From contig JACGCM010001166.1 in assembly GCA_014058105.1 (NCBI GenBank), positions 2,356,001 to 2,420,000 on the forward strand: a stretch of DNA of 64,000 nucleotides. The letters run 5' to 3'. Source of the DNA: Kingdonia uniflora (Eukaryota; Streptophyta; Magnoliopsida; Ranunculales; Circaeasteraceae). A model generated the notes under the pieces. That model was not told where the DNA came from. It did no database searches and saw only the letters and a list, made by a program, of their open reading frames with translations. Each line of letters opens with the position of its first letter. Within the stretch, counting starts at the first letter, position 1. The translations under genes and the position numbers were made by a program. This document shows, in pieces, positions 1 to 10,898 of the stretch.

Positions 1-319
1 TATTAGCATATTTCTCAGATTCGGCAAGGATAAACCAGTATAACATAGTCAAAGATAGTCTAGCATTCGAGAAAACGCCATGTATACAACCCCAAGTCCT
101 CGACCTACTAAAAGTAGCCATTGTGCCTGGTCAAGAAAGATCCGTTAGGGATCCGCGAAGTTCGCCCACTACCCCAAAAATAGGAAACTACTTTTTTTTC
201 TAAACTGCATGTATCTACTATTAATACAGGCAGAGAATAAATTATTTAGATCCGTAACTTTACCATTTATTCTTCCTTACTTTACTGTTATACTACAAAT
301 TGTAATAACTAGCAGCCTA
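1..319. other. Unassigned flank left of the gypsy element
   Basis: No coding frame, tandem repeat or terminal repeat could be recognised here. It lies just outside, or forms an unrecognised left end of, the 3' LTR of the gypsy element. The right-hand LTR does not align with it beyond about position 320. Confidence 0.4.
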
Positions 320-705
320 ATGGATCTCGAGGAAAAATAACCTAAGTTCCCTTTATATACTAGGGAACTCAAAAATTATAAAAGAACGAATCTCGAGGCA
401 AAGCAACGCTTGAGATTCTAAATAGCGCTAAAGTCGTTCGAACGAAATAGGGAGTCGTTTGAACGACTTTTCGCCTAATTAGTCTAAACCCTAGAAAATA
501 GACCAACTCGTTTGAACGACATATGGCTCTGGGCCAAATGTCCAGAGGACATGCTAACTCATTCGAACGACACTCAGCTTCGTTCGAACGAAATAGTAGT
601 TCTGGGCCAAATTTCCAGAGGACATGTCAACTCGTTCGAATGACAGTCAACTTCGTTCGAACGACTTTTACAAATCTTCAAATAACTCTAGATCCTCTTG
701 GATCA
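320..705 (-). repeat. 3' LTR of Gypsy-1 with TTCGAA-rich tandem units
   Basis: This shares a long block with the 5' LTR, including a minus-strand TATA box near 350. It carries many copies of the short palindrome-centred motif CGTTCGAACGA. A ~75-bp unit (about 525-598 and 599-672) occurs twice here and is missing from the other LTR. The inner end is set at 705, where TGATCC (minus) begins just after the polypurine tract. The left end is approximate. Confidence 0.75.
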
Positions 706-710
706 TGGAA

Positions 711-724
711 CCTCCCTTTAGGAG
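711..724 (-). promoter_or_regulatory. Polypurine tract of Gypsy-1
   Basis: In minus sense this reads CTCCTAAAGGGAGG, immediately before the LTR start. Its position between the chromodomain tail and the 3' LTR fits a plus-strand priming site. Confidence 0.65.
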
Positions 725-743
725 CCTTGAGCTCCTGCTTAAG

Positions 744-2013
744 CTAGAACTGGAGATGTAGGAACGCGGCGATGCCCAATTCCCTGTTGTACCACTTCAA
801 CTTACTCGGTAGCTGACCTTTCTTCCCAACTTGGAACGAATCAATAGCACCCCATCTTGCAGTATGAACCTTCCGCTCTAGAATACCATCCTCCAGAAAC
901 GGATATTCTTTTTCCATCCATAAGTCATCAACTGACGGTAGGTGAGTATCGATTGCAGAGTCTTCATCTAAAAGAGACGGCACAAACAACTTTTAATGCT
1001 CGGCATTAATCACTGAATACATCTTCATGAAAGGTGGCAAATCCAACGGGAATGCATTGTCACCAATCTTCTAGAGTATTAAAAATGGACTATGACGGAT
1101 ATGTTTGAGCTTCTTACCTTCCCCCTTAAGCCGTTCCTTACCCAAATGAAACCAAACGAGGTCACCCTCAAGAAAAGTATACTCAACCCTCTGCTTGTCG
1201 TGGTGAGCCTTATACTTTGCTTGAGTCTTCTTCAGCTGAGCTTCAACCACCTCATAAACTTTACTGATCTTCTCAATAAAATGCTGAGCTTTAACCTGCT
1301 CCTCTTCATCCTTTCCTGACACCGTCTTATCACCAAGACTAAACGCCAAATCAAAAGGCTTTGCGGCAAATACCATAAACAAACTTCAAAAGGAGACTTC
1401 AACATGTAACCATGAATCGCCCGGTTGAGCGCAAACTAGAGATACGGTAAACTCTCATCCCAAATCTTAGGATGCTTAGAATGGAATCCCCGTAATAAAT
1501 GTACCAAAGTGCGGTTAACGACTTCTGTTTGCCCGTCTGTCTGCGAATGAAAAGCGGTACTTCTCTTCAACTTAGTGTCCATCATCCTCCATAACGATCT
1601 CCAAAAATGCCCAAAAAAGTGGCTATCCATATCATAAATAATAGAATAAGGGAGCCCAAAATACTACCAGACATCTCTAAAAAATAATCGCGCTGCTCCT
1701 TCCCCTGTGACCGCCTTCTGGCATGGAATAGGAATAATCATCTTGCTGAATCGATCCACCACCATAAAAAAAAATAGTCATTCTTACACCTGGTCATGGG
1801 CAAACCACCCATAAAATCCATCGAAATACTCTCCCAAGGTTGACTAGGAACTGGCAATGGTAAGTACAGTCCTATCTTCTTATTGGAAGGTTTCAATGTG
1901 TTGCATAACATGTAACCACGAACCACACGAGCAACATCCACCTGCATCTTCGGCCAATAGAAATAACGCCGCAAATTTAAAAGAGTCTTCTCAACCCCAA
2001 AATGACCTGCCAT
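744..2013 (-). pseudogene. Gypsy-1 integrase with chromodomain-like C-terminus
   Basis: Three broken frames cover the integrase. The 1738-2013 piece has the N-terminal region (MAGHFGVEKTL) and the first core aspartate in the stretch SISMDFMGGLP. The 1436-1630 piece has the late core signature FHSQTDGQTEVVNRTL. The 1071-1382 piece has the GPY/F-like region ending in FLEGDLVWFHLGKERL. The last frame, 744-989, has a motif resembling the chromodomain (ILERKVHTARWG, GQLPSKLKWY) that plant chromoviruses carry after integrase. Stops separate all pieces, so the protein is not made. Chromovirus assignment is an inference from the tail. Confidence 0.75.
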
Positions 2014-3426
2014 CCGGGAACAATGTTCCTCTTTAATTTACTGTAAACGGTTTCCACCCTCAGGAATACATAGTAGACTGCCCCTGTAAATTAAACCATC
2101 CTTCAGAACATACTCGCACGTCTTGCCCTGCAACAACTTCTCATGAATCACACGGAGCTCCTTATCGTCATACCTTAAAACGTACTCAAAAGGAACAATC
2201 GGCTGGATCTTCATAGCTACCAACAAAGCAAAAATAGTTGGCAATGGGGGTCGAGATAATATATCAGCCATCTTGTTGTCCACTCCTTTCTTATACTTGA
2301 TCAATAAGGTAAACTGCTGAAGGTACGATATCCACTTTATATGGCGAGTTTGCTGAAGCTTGGACTGCGTAGATAAGAACTGTAATGGTTTGTGATTGGA
2401 ATGTACGACAATATCCTTCCCCAATAAGTAACTCTGCCAATGCTTCACTGATTAATATAACGCATAGAACTTCTTATCATAGGTAGGATAGTTGTGTACT
2501 GCTTCAATAAACATCTCAGAATGGTAAGCAACCGCCTTCTCATCCTGTAAAAGGATTACCCCCAAAACATAGTCTGGCGCATCTGTCTCAACCTCAAAAG
2601 GCTACAGCAAATTAGGTAATGCTAATACTGGTGCATCCGTAATCTTCTGTTTTAGTAACAGAAAGGCCTTCTCATGGTGATCTTCTCACACAAACTGTAC
2701 CCCGGTCTTCGTCAAAGAATACAACAGTATGGCTATTTGTAAAAAATGCCAAATATATATCCGTAAGTACTGACAAGAACCCATAAAACTCCTCACTTCC
2801 GTCACTGTGTGGGGTCTAGGCCAATTAGTAATGATCGAGACCTTCTCTGGATCGACCTTAAGCTCATCGCCACCAATAATAAAACCCAAATAGACTAGTT
2901 CCCGTTTTCCAAACTCGTACTTCTTCCCGTTCAGAAAAAGCTGTTGTAATCGCAACACGCCCAATACTTTGCGTAAATTCCCATGATGCTCCTCCCATGT
3001 AAGACTATATATCAAGATATCACCCAAATATACAATCACAAAATCATTAATAAACGTATGAAGTACCTCATTCATTAGCCGTATAAACGTCGCTGGAGTA
3101 TTGCATAACCCAAAAGGCATCACTAACCACTCAAATAAGTCTTGTTTGGTTTTGAACGCTGTCTTACAAGTATCCTCCTCCCAGATTCAAACTTGATGGT
3201 AACCCGACTTAAGATTCAACTTGGTGAAAAACTGAGTCATTTGCAACTCATCTAAAAGCTCGTCAATCTGTGGAAGCGGATAACGATTCTTTACTGTGAT
3301 CTTGTTCAACCCCCGATAATCGACATACATCCTCCAAGACCCATCCTTCTTTGGCACTAGTAACACTGGTGAACCACAAGGTGAGCAACTTGGATTAATA
3401 ACTCTTTGCTCTAGGAGTTTATGTAC
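2014..3426 (-). pseudogene. Gypsy-1 reverse transcriptase and RNase H
   Basis: The reverse transcriptase core is at 2686-3123 (MPFGLCNTPATF, then VIVYLGDILIYS). The family has YLDD or YVDD at the second site; here the first aspartate is glycine (YLGD), which should abolish catalysis. The thumb-like region with LRLQQLFLNGKKYEFG and EVRSFMGSCQYLR follows. RNase H is at 2038-2690 (HWQSYLLGKDIVVHSNHKPLQFL, ending near RPPLP), where the gypsy consensus has a DHK or DHQ triad and this copy has SNHK. Several stops break the frame. Minus-strand reading of 3130-3426 gives the N-terminal fingers region with further stops. Confidence 0.8.
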
Positions 3427-4092
3427 CTATTTCTTGATCTCATCAGACTCTGTAATAGAAGCCCGATATAATCTAATATTAGGTAGTGGCTCACCATTCA
3501 CCAATATGATATCATGCTCCATATTCTTCTTACGCGGGATCCCTTCAATGCCCTGAAACAAATCCTCATACTTCTCTTGCAACTCCCTTATATCGGTTTG
3601 TTGCTTAGGAGACATTGCCAAAGTAGGCAATACTATAGCCGACGGACCCTCTTGAACTTGTCGCGCCAACAACAAAACAAATTTACCGCTTGCATTAACC
3701 AACCTATTCGCCTGATTTGCCATTACCAAATTACTGGTAGTAATATGTTCCTTGCACGCATTAATATAAAACTCAGTCCCATCCTTCACCAAGCGATACT
3801 TGCGAGCACGACGATAAATGATTATATCTCGGTCCCAAAGATAAGGGCTAGCCAAGATGACTTGACACACGTCCAAAGGAACCACCTCACATGTCACATC
3901 CTCAATAAACTTCTCAATAATCGCAAACTTGAACGTACACTGCTTAGTGATCTTCAACTCCGGGTCTTTCTGAATCCAACCCAAACCATACGGCTTCAGA
4001 TGAGCCACAGTAGCCAAACCCATCTTCTTCACCACCGCCTCAGAAATTAAATTCTTATGACTACCCGGATCCATGATGGCCTCGACTAAGCT
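3427..4092 (-). pseudogene. Gypsy-1 aspartic protease and linker to RT
   Basis: The frame opens with MDPGSHKNLISEAVVKKMGL, which aligns with the retropepsin active-site region (D-S/T-G-S/A, then FI/LIS). The residue after the catalytic aspartate is proline, unusual for the family. The region to about 3650 is the protease fold and the rest is the linker entering RT (EKYEDLFQGIEGIP). An in-frame stop near 4093 separates it from the gag zinc-knuckle frame, so gag and protease are cut apart here. Confidence 0.7.
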
Positions 4093-5319
4093 CTACTTCA
4101 CCTGAATGCTGACAAAGAAAAGCTGTTCCCGACTTGCCTTATCGATAGCTAGAGGTTGCTTGAACATTAGAGTAAGCTTAGGATTTGGCTTATCTAAATC
4201 CGGAAGATCCACAATCTCTGCGGCTAGTGGACGTTTCTCTTTCTTGCCCTTCTCCTCCTTCGGTCGAAGCTCCGGGTGAAGTTTCCAACATCTATTGGAA
4301 TTGTGGTCATTAGCTTTGCAATGACTACAGACAGTCCCTTTGAATGAAGACCCCTCTCCTTTGGACTCCCCTTTCTGATCAAAGTTCCAATTAGCCTTGT
4401 ACCTCGACTTATTCTTGTCATCTTTCTTGTCGCTCTTCAAGTACTTGCCTTCAATAGCAATTACTTTAACGGTAGTGTCTTCGATATTTGCCACATTGAA
4501 GAACTTTAATTCTCTTTGAATAGACTCCGCCAAACCCCCCGTATACTTCATGAACACATCGTACTCCTCCACGTCAATATCCAAAACCAATGCTTGGTTA
4601 TGAAACTCTGTAGTGAATTATTACATGGATTGGCCAAACCATTGGCGCAAGTGGTGTCATTTGTACCATCGCTCTTATTCATACCCAATTAGATAGAATT
4701 GCTTCCTCACCAAGACCTTGAATTCCTTCCAACTCAGACTTTCAACATCATGTCATTTTTGATAAGATTTCCACCATGTGAGTGAGTGACTTGTGAATTT
4801 CAAAGTAGAGAAGAAATTCTTCTTAGCATTAGAATATTCATCAATGGAAAAAAAGATCTCCAACCTATTTAACCAATTATCTAATTTCTCTGCGTCGATA
4901 GAACCATCGAAAACTGGAATCTCAATCTTAAAACCAAGACGAAGATTACGCATAGGATTCATTAACTTACCAAAACCTGGGTGCTCCTTGACGGAATCGG
5001 CATCACTAGAATCATCGAATACCGAAACGTCATCGTACCCATCCACCTCCATACCCCCTTTCTTCTTTGAACGACTTCGCCGTTCCACCGAAGTGAAAGC
5101 TTTAGCGAGGTTCATGAGACGTAACTGTTCTACTAACTCCCCTACAGTAGAAGTTAGGGCGGAAACTGTCGTTTCCAAAATCGTGAGTGTTTTATTGGGA
5201 TCGCCCATCTCCAAATCATCATTCTTCTTCGAATTATGTTTGCGATGGATCTTCAACGAACTCACTAGCTTCTCTTTCGTTTGCTTGAGACGGTCACGTC
5301 TAGAGACCATAAACCACAA
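4093..5319 (-). pseudogene. Gypsy-1 gag with zinc knuckle
   Basis: The N-terminal half (4753-5319) carries the retrotransposon gag domain: IEIPVFDGSIDAEKLDNWLN, then LTWWKSYQK. The C-terminal half (4093-4590) has VYMKYTGGLAESI-like capsid sequence and a CCHC knuckle, CSHCKANDHNSNRC. Stops and a frame change lie between 4590 and 4753. It would package the element RNA, but it is broken. The plus-strand frame over 4793-5362 is only the shadow of this gene. Confidence 0.8.
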
Positions 5320-5349
5320 TCAGCCTCCCGAGAATCGAAACTGGAAAAA

Positions 5350-5357
5350 TGATACCA
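5350..5357 (-). promoter_or_regulatory. Primer binding site of Gypsy-1
   Basis: In minus sense the bases read TGGTATCA, the start of the common initiator-methionine tRNA primer site of plant LTR elements. It is between the 5' LTR and gag. Confidence 0.6.
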
Positions 5358-5364
5358 TTTAATC

Positions 5365-5773
5365 CACAATACGATTTGAGAAGCTTTTAGTTAGTAGAGA
5401 ATAAGAAGAACACCAATTAGATTTGGAAAAATAGAGATTTGATTACTTAAACTAGAAGTAATTATAATGAAAACTCTCAAACCCCAGGCTTCTCTCAGAA
5501 CTCCCTTCAGATCTAATCTCTTAGAAAATAACCTAAGTTCCCTTTATATACTAGGGAACTCAAAAATTATAAAAGAATGGATCTCGAGGCAAAACAACGC
5601 CTGAGATTCCAAACAACGTTAAAGTCGTTCGAACGAAATAGGGAGCCGTTCGTACGAATTTTTGCCTAATTGGTCTAAACCCTAGAAAAGTAGACCAACT
5701 CGTTCGAACGACACTCAACTTCGTTCTAACGACTTTTACAAATTTTCAAGTAACTCTAGATCCTCCTGGATCA
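5365..5773 (-). repeat. 5' LTR of Gypsy-1
   Basis: In minus sense it begins TGATCCAGGAGG at 5773, runs through the TTCGAA-motif region (one short block, not the duplicated ~75-bp units of the other LTR) and a TATA-like CTAGTATATAAAGGG near 5545, and ends near the primer site. The inner boundary is not exact. Confidence 0.65.
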
Positions 5774-6060
5774 ATGGAGAGAACTAAAGTTGTACAGGAT
5801 GGTAGATAAAGAGAAGCAGAAGCTGGATAAATGCACTTTTAAGCTAAGACACAAATCTACTAATAAAGCAGCTAGAGATCTTATCCTTCATAATTATATT
5901 CAGTGTATATCCTTTCCTTCTTCTTTCTCTTTAGATTTAATTCACATTTGTAAATATGATTCTTTAGGAATCTTCTCATAGTTGTACTATTTTACTTTTA
6001 ATGAAATTTGGTGGGTGTCTTTGCCTAACCCCAGCTTCCTCCTTTAAATAAATACACACA
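5774..6060 (+). mobile_element. Possible LINE 3' tail
   Basis: A short frame (5790-5981) has VDKEKQKLDKCTFKL and ends SLDLIHICKYDSLGIFS, resembling the end of the RNase H tail of plant L1 elements. It is followed by TGGTGGGTGTCTTTGCCTAA, a pattern echoed at 37803-37826 before a poly-T run. This is a weak match with no other LINE domain present. Confidence 0.35.
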
Positions 6061-7083
6061 CATAATCAATAATATTACGTTTAGTACAACATGGAGGGAG
6101 ATATAATTTTTTTGGAAAAATCGATCAAGCAGAGACCTAATTTCATTGTTAAGATAGAAGACCATGCTTCTTGGTATTTTAGATTCAGCCTAACTGAGCC
6201 TTTTAGGTACATGATCACAATCCCATAACCCTTACATGTTAAACAAACATTATAACATCAATTAATCTCCCATTAACGATAAATAATCACTCCACAATTA
6301 GAGAGATATAGTATACAACCAAAGTTACTTTATAGATAAAAGGTTGATTAATTTAAAGATTGGATATTATAATTTACGATAAGCAGCAAGGGTACAAATA
6401 AATCTAAAGTACCAAAATACTTTAAAATTGAATATCTTATTGGTTTTTAATAATACAATTATGCTTTTCAAAAATTGAATATCATTGAATATCCTATTGG
6501 TTCTTTCTCAGGGACACTCTTGCTCAATAAAATCTTGAAGAAGATTTGGTCCAATCCTCTCCTAATCTATGTTAATCATAGTTTAATCTATTTCTTATGT
6601 TCTTTCTCTAATATCTAAGGTTTGCTTTAAGATGGTAGAGAAATTACATACATATATAGCAGTAATCAATTACCTCTAGAAGAAGATGCATTCATAGCGA
6701 TGTCGACTGTTGGTAGAGAGAAAGAGATGTTCAAACGAAGAAGTAGCGTCGTCGTGACGCCCTTTAACAATTTAACATTTCAATTGAATATAATTTTGCA
6801 AATTATAAGGCTTGGGGATTAAAGATTGGTAAATTCTAGGGCTTAATAGTTGCCACAGTGAAAAACTTTAGGAATTTAAAAGATGCAATCTTAATGGGGG
6901 ATGAAGCTTGATGTATTTTATCTTCTTGCGTGAAATTTTGTAGAGGGTAAAGTTTGCATTTTGCCGTGAAGGAGTTTTATGATTTATCCAAGGGGTTTTT
7001 ATGTTTTGATTTAGGAAGCAGTGAAATCCTTTTGACCTGCAACAATTGAAAAAAATAAATAAAAATCTTTTAACCAAGTGATT
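6061..7083. other. Unassigned AT-rich DNA, possibly Helitron interior
   Basis: No supported coding frame was found. If the Helitron 5' terminus at 7152 is real, this stretch is its body, because the element runs leftward from there. No hairpin plus CTRR 3' end was found to close it. Confidence 0.4.
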
Positions 7084-7152
7084 TTAGAGTGCCACGTGTT
7101 CTCTTCACGGATGCCCTCAGCGTAGGCCTTGCCTATATAATATTAGTATAGA
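7084..7152 (-). mobile_element. Helitron-like 5' terminus
   Basis: In minus sense the sequence starts TCTATACTAATATTATATAG next to a target A, then GGCAAGGCC. Plant Helitrons start TC followed by an AT-rich run of this kind. The element would extend left from 7152. The 3' end is not identified, so the length is unknown. Confidence 0.45.
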
Positions 7153-10053
7153 TATAGCTTACAATGAGTTTAGCCATACATCTATAGATTGCTAAAATGA
7201 TGCAAGAATTGACCTTAGCTATCTTGCAAAATCACACAAGAATAAATGACCTTAGTTATATTATTAACTGACGTAAGAAGAAAACAAGGAGACTTCCCTG
7301 TAGCTCTTCTTACACAAGAACATAACAATGAGCAAGGAAAGTCAAAGAAGTGGTACCCAAACAAAGAGAATTGAGGATATCAATCTTGAACAATGAAGTC
7401 GATTATTATTACTGTGTGAAAGGGGACAATTAGATTGAGAGTGCAACACAGATAGATAAATTGGTGACCTCTAAAACTCAGGATTATTGTTAGAGGAAAA
7501 AAGTAAAAACCATTATTATTCGCATCAACTAATATTTCATCATCTTTGGTTAGTTTTAGATTGTGAGTCGTTCTACCACATAGACAACAATTGTCCAACC
7601 TGATCCAAGTAGGTTTTGAGTCAAGTTTGGGGTGCCAAAATACAAGTCAAGGGTGACAAATGAGATGCAGCTCTGATTAACTAGCAAAATAAAATCCACC
7701 ACAAGGCATGGAAAGGAAAAGGTGACAATGAATTGTGGTTGCGAGGGAATAAGTTCTACGTTCATGGAGGATGCATAAGCAAGGAAATCCAAATTACATT
7801 TAGACTGACCAACTTAATCTCAATAAGGAAGAAAGAAGGCATTTCAGGCATAATAAGACAAACTCGTAAAGTCATTCCTATTCGAAAATACCTTGAGACT
7901 AAAGTTACAAACTAGGTCACTAACACTTGGACTACTTTCTTCACAGAAATCCTTATAACCGATGCAAAAACATGAATTATCAATGTATCATGAACATTTT
8001 ACATTCTATGAGCAAATCATTACGAAGCCCATTTACAACTTCTAAATACACTGTCCATTTGCTTGAAATATTTGATTTTGATCTCTTTACATAATCATGT
8101 CTCCTTGGGAACCAACTTGATTCTATTATGGTACTGAGGAGCTTTTGATTTATCACGATTTCTTATATTTTGTTGGAAAAAAAAACTTGAAGAAATTTAG
8201 AAGTGACCAAAAAAACAACTTAAGAATATGTTTAGGATACCACGCATTTTGTTTTTACATTTTGTGTGTTTTTCTTCTGTTTATGTTCTCTCCTTTCATT
8301 ACTAGTAAAATAAGCATAACTAAACTTTTGAGCTTGAAGGAAGAGTAGGTACTTGAAGCAAAGACTTCATGTTTGAGTCGGTTAAATCTAGGTTTTCTGG
8401 GTTTCGATACCGATGGAAATGTGGGAAGAAAAAGAGTTAATGTTTCACGCCATTGCTCAATTTTTTTAGGGAGTAAGTGACATTTTATTAGTTGATTTGG
8501 ACTTTTTAAATAGGGATATTATGGGGTCTTTAGACCATCTCAAGAAGTATGGTCCAAATTCGGACCATGATCTTCTGATGGCATGCCACGACACTTTAAA
8601 CGGTCGAATTAAGCCAAATTTCACCTTCTACCACCTGCATAACGTAAGATGGAAAATTGTAAGGTTAAGATGGTTGTACACGGGAGTTATTTGGAGAGAG
8701 GAAAAGATTAGGCTCGAGAAGAAAATTAAAGAGCATGAATGAGAGAAAAAGAAGAGATTTAAAGCCTGGATTAGGTTTAGCCAAGTTAAGCCAATTTATT
8801 AATACTTTAGCTACCACATCAGTACTATTGATCACCATAGATTCTCCTCATGGTATGGCTGCAAGCTGGAGTTATTTGGGGAATATAAGAAATGGAGTCA
8901 ACCGATCTATCCTCTTTTTTCTATTCGTTCACTCTCCCTTTTTCCCTCTCTCCCCTTTTTGTCATGCATTTATTTCAATTAGTTTTAGATTTTAAAATTT
9001 GGATAGTGGGTCTTACCAACCGTCGACAATTGAGGTAAAGTTGTGGTCATGGTAGGTTTTAAGTAAAAAAAGTGGTACTATTTAGGCCCTTTTACTGGAG
9101 ATGTTCTTGACCATCTCGATCAATACCTAGAAAATTGTGCTGGGAGTACTAACATGAGCTCCGAGTATGTTTAGCATTACTCCAACTGAACCTCGAGAAG
9201 AGCAACATGAGGATCAGTATGAGAGTTGGAGGGAAGTCTGGCGCTTAAAATTTGGGGATGACATGCATAAGACTTAAGCATGTATCATACCATTTGAAGG
9301 CGCACATTTGCTACTTTTTAACGCAGGTCAGAGATCCTTAAAAGTACGAAATAAAGCAATAATTGAGAAATGCATGAAATAATAGCTCCATAGAAGCAAA
9401 TGATGAATCAATTGTTATGGTCTCTTCAACCCCAAATCTTGTGCGTGAATTCGAACCAGCACAACGAAAATCGATTAGAGATTATAATATTTTTTGTCGA
9501 GATGCATATTGTACAATCATCTCAAGTAGTACCTCAAGATTGGAGCTAAAAACTCTTGGCGAAATCTCTACATGAGCCTTTTCCATTTAGTTGTGCCTTA
9601 AAGTCATGTTTATCGATATTGTCAGAGAGACTTCCAGACTCCTCTACAGAGTATGAAGGTCGCATTTAGCTTTGAACATGTGCACATAAAGGATAAGTGT
9701 GCCTCATTATTTTTATGCAATTTATATTGTAGTTTCATAGGAAGGTTAGATTTCAATACAATTTTTGTGGGAAAAACACTGGTTCCACTTGGTAAATTTT
9801 ACCAGAGAGATCCACAACTCTCATAGGCTGGTATTTGGAAACTTGAGATTGCTTCCATACTCCCCTATCAAGCTAAATATTCAAGTTAAGCAGGAGATGC
9901 TTCAATTTTTGAGCAACAGGTTCACGTCATTCCTTTACGAGAACCTTAATTTATTCTTTATATTGTTAAAGTATCTTATAAAGTGCCTTGAGGCATAAAT
10001 TCAAAAATTGAGTTCAATGAACTGAAGGTTTATCCAATAATTATCTTTTTAAA
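7153..10053. other. Gene-poor intergenic DNA
   Basis: Only short frames without recognisable domains occur (for example 7556-7792, 8497-8742 and 8735-8995). I found no terminal repeats, tandem arrays or transposon domains that hold up. 8500-9130 has GGTCTTTAGACCATCT at one end and TACTGGAGATG-type sequence at the other, reminiscent of a MITE, but the ends do not pair well. Confidence 0.5.
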
Positions 10054-10889
10054 GGGCAATGATACTATAAGGGCGACTTTCTGAAGTCGACTTATGTGGC
10101 AAAATACTTTTTTCCCTCTTTCTCTCTTCGTGGCCACATTTGTCTCTTTCATATTTTTCTCATTGATCCTCTTAGTTTCCCTCTCTACCTTACAAATTTT
10201 CATCTTCTTCATCAAAAATGAAGATAACAAAATCATTTTTCGAAGCAAAGTTTAAGTCTTCATCATATACCGAAGAGGAAAGCAAAATACAAGTCTTTAT
10301 CATAGTTTCCAAATCAACTATTAACAACAACAAAGAAAAATGTTGTTTCAAGGTGTTCATGTATTCAACATATCTTATTCTATGATTAAAAATCCAATTA
10401 GGAATTGCTCAAACCCCACTTCAAATTCTACAACCCAATTTTACCAATTTTTTTAATTCATTCGAAAATTGTTTCTCAATTTACCATTGTTTTCCTTAGT
10501 TTGAGTGTTAGAACATATATTTTCTTGATTGTTGTACGAGAATGTAATGCAGGAGTACAAAAGTGTCATAAAAATGGAGAAAATAGATTTAAATCTACTC
10601 CTTTAATGCTAAGCACCAAAATTTTACTTTTCGCTTTGAGGAAACCCTTTTGGAGATGAAGAGAGGAGAAGTGTTGTTGGTGGTTGTGATGCAGACAAAA
10701 GAACTAGTATGTTGGAGTATAGTTTTGTCAATTGGAGGAAGGAGATAGAGAGTATTATGGGACATTGAGATTTTAGAGATTAATGGGATAGAGGAAAAGA
10801 GAAAGGATGAGATGTGAAATTTAATGTTGTCTACGTGTGTGTGCCAACTCAGCCCGCCTCAAAGGGTCGGCCTCGTAATATCATCACCC
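10054..10889. mobile_element. Mutator-like MITE, 836 bp
   Basis: The left end GGGCAATGATACTATAAGGG and the reverse complement of the right end, GGGTGATGATATTACGAGGC, form imperfect terminal inverted repeats of about 50 bp that continue into TTTGA...TGGCA on both sides. They are flanked by a 9-bp duplication, CTTTTTAAA (10045-10053) and TTTTTTAAA (10890-10898), with one mismatch. A 9-bp duplication with long inverted repeats points to the Mutator superfamily. No transposase frame is present, so it is non-autonomous. Confidence 0.75.
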
Positions 10890-10898
10890 TTTTTTAAA

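Larger units (their letters stand above)
320..5773 (-). mobile_element. Ty3/gypsy LTR retrotransposon (Gypsy-1), chromovirus-like, decayed
   Basis: On the minus strand the order is 5' LTR, primer site, gag, protease, reverse transcriptase, RNase H, integrase, chromodomain-like tail, polypurine tract, 3' LTR, which is the gypsy order. The two LTRs share a stretch around the TATA region (about 331-510 and 5524-5700) and a shared right end at TGATCC in minus sense. The pol frames are broken by many stops and changed active-site residues, so the element cannot encode its own enzymes. The left part of the 3' LTR could not be aligned, so the outer left boundary is approximate. The right neighbour is a LINE-like 3' tail, which suggests insertion into an older LINE remnant. 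Confidence 0.85.

Noticed and set aside
523..747. Plus-strand frame in the Gypsy-1 LTR
   Set aside because: It reads through tandem LTR units and the polypurine tract; repeated motifs such as SFERHSASFERNS come from the repeated DNA word.
3514..5362. Plus-strand frames over 3514-4050 and 4793-5362
   Set aside because: They are exact shadows of the protease and gag reading on the minus strand.
8497..9135. Possible MITE at 8.5-9.1 kb
   Set aside because: The ends share a few words but do not form inverted repeats, and no target duplication is seen.
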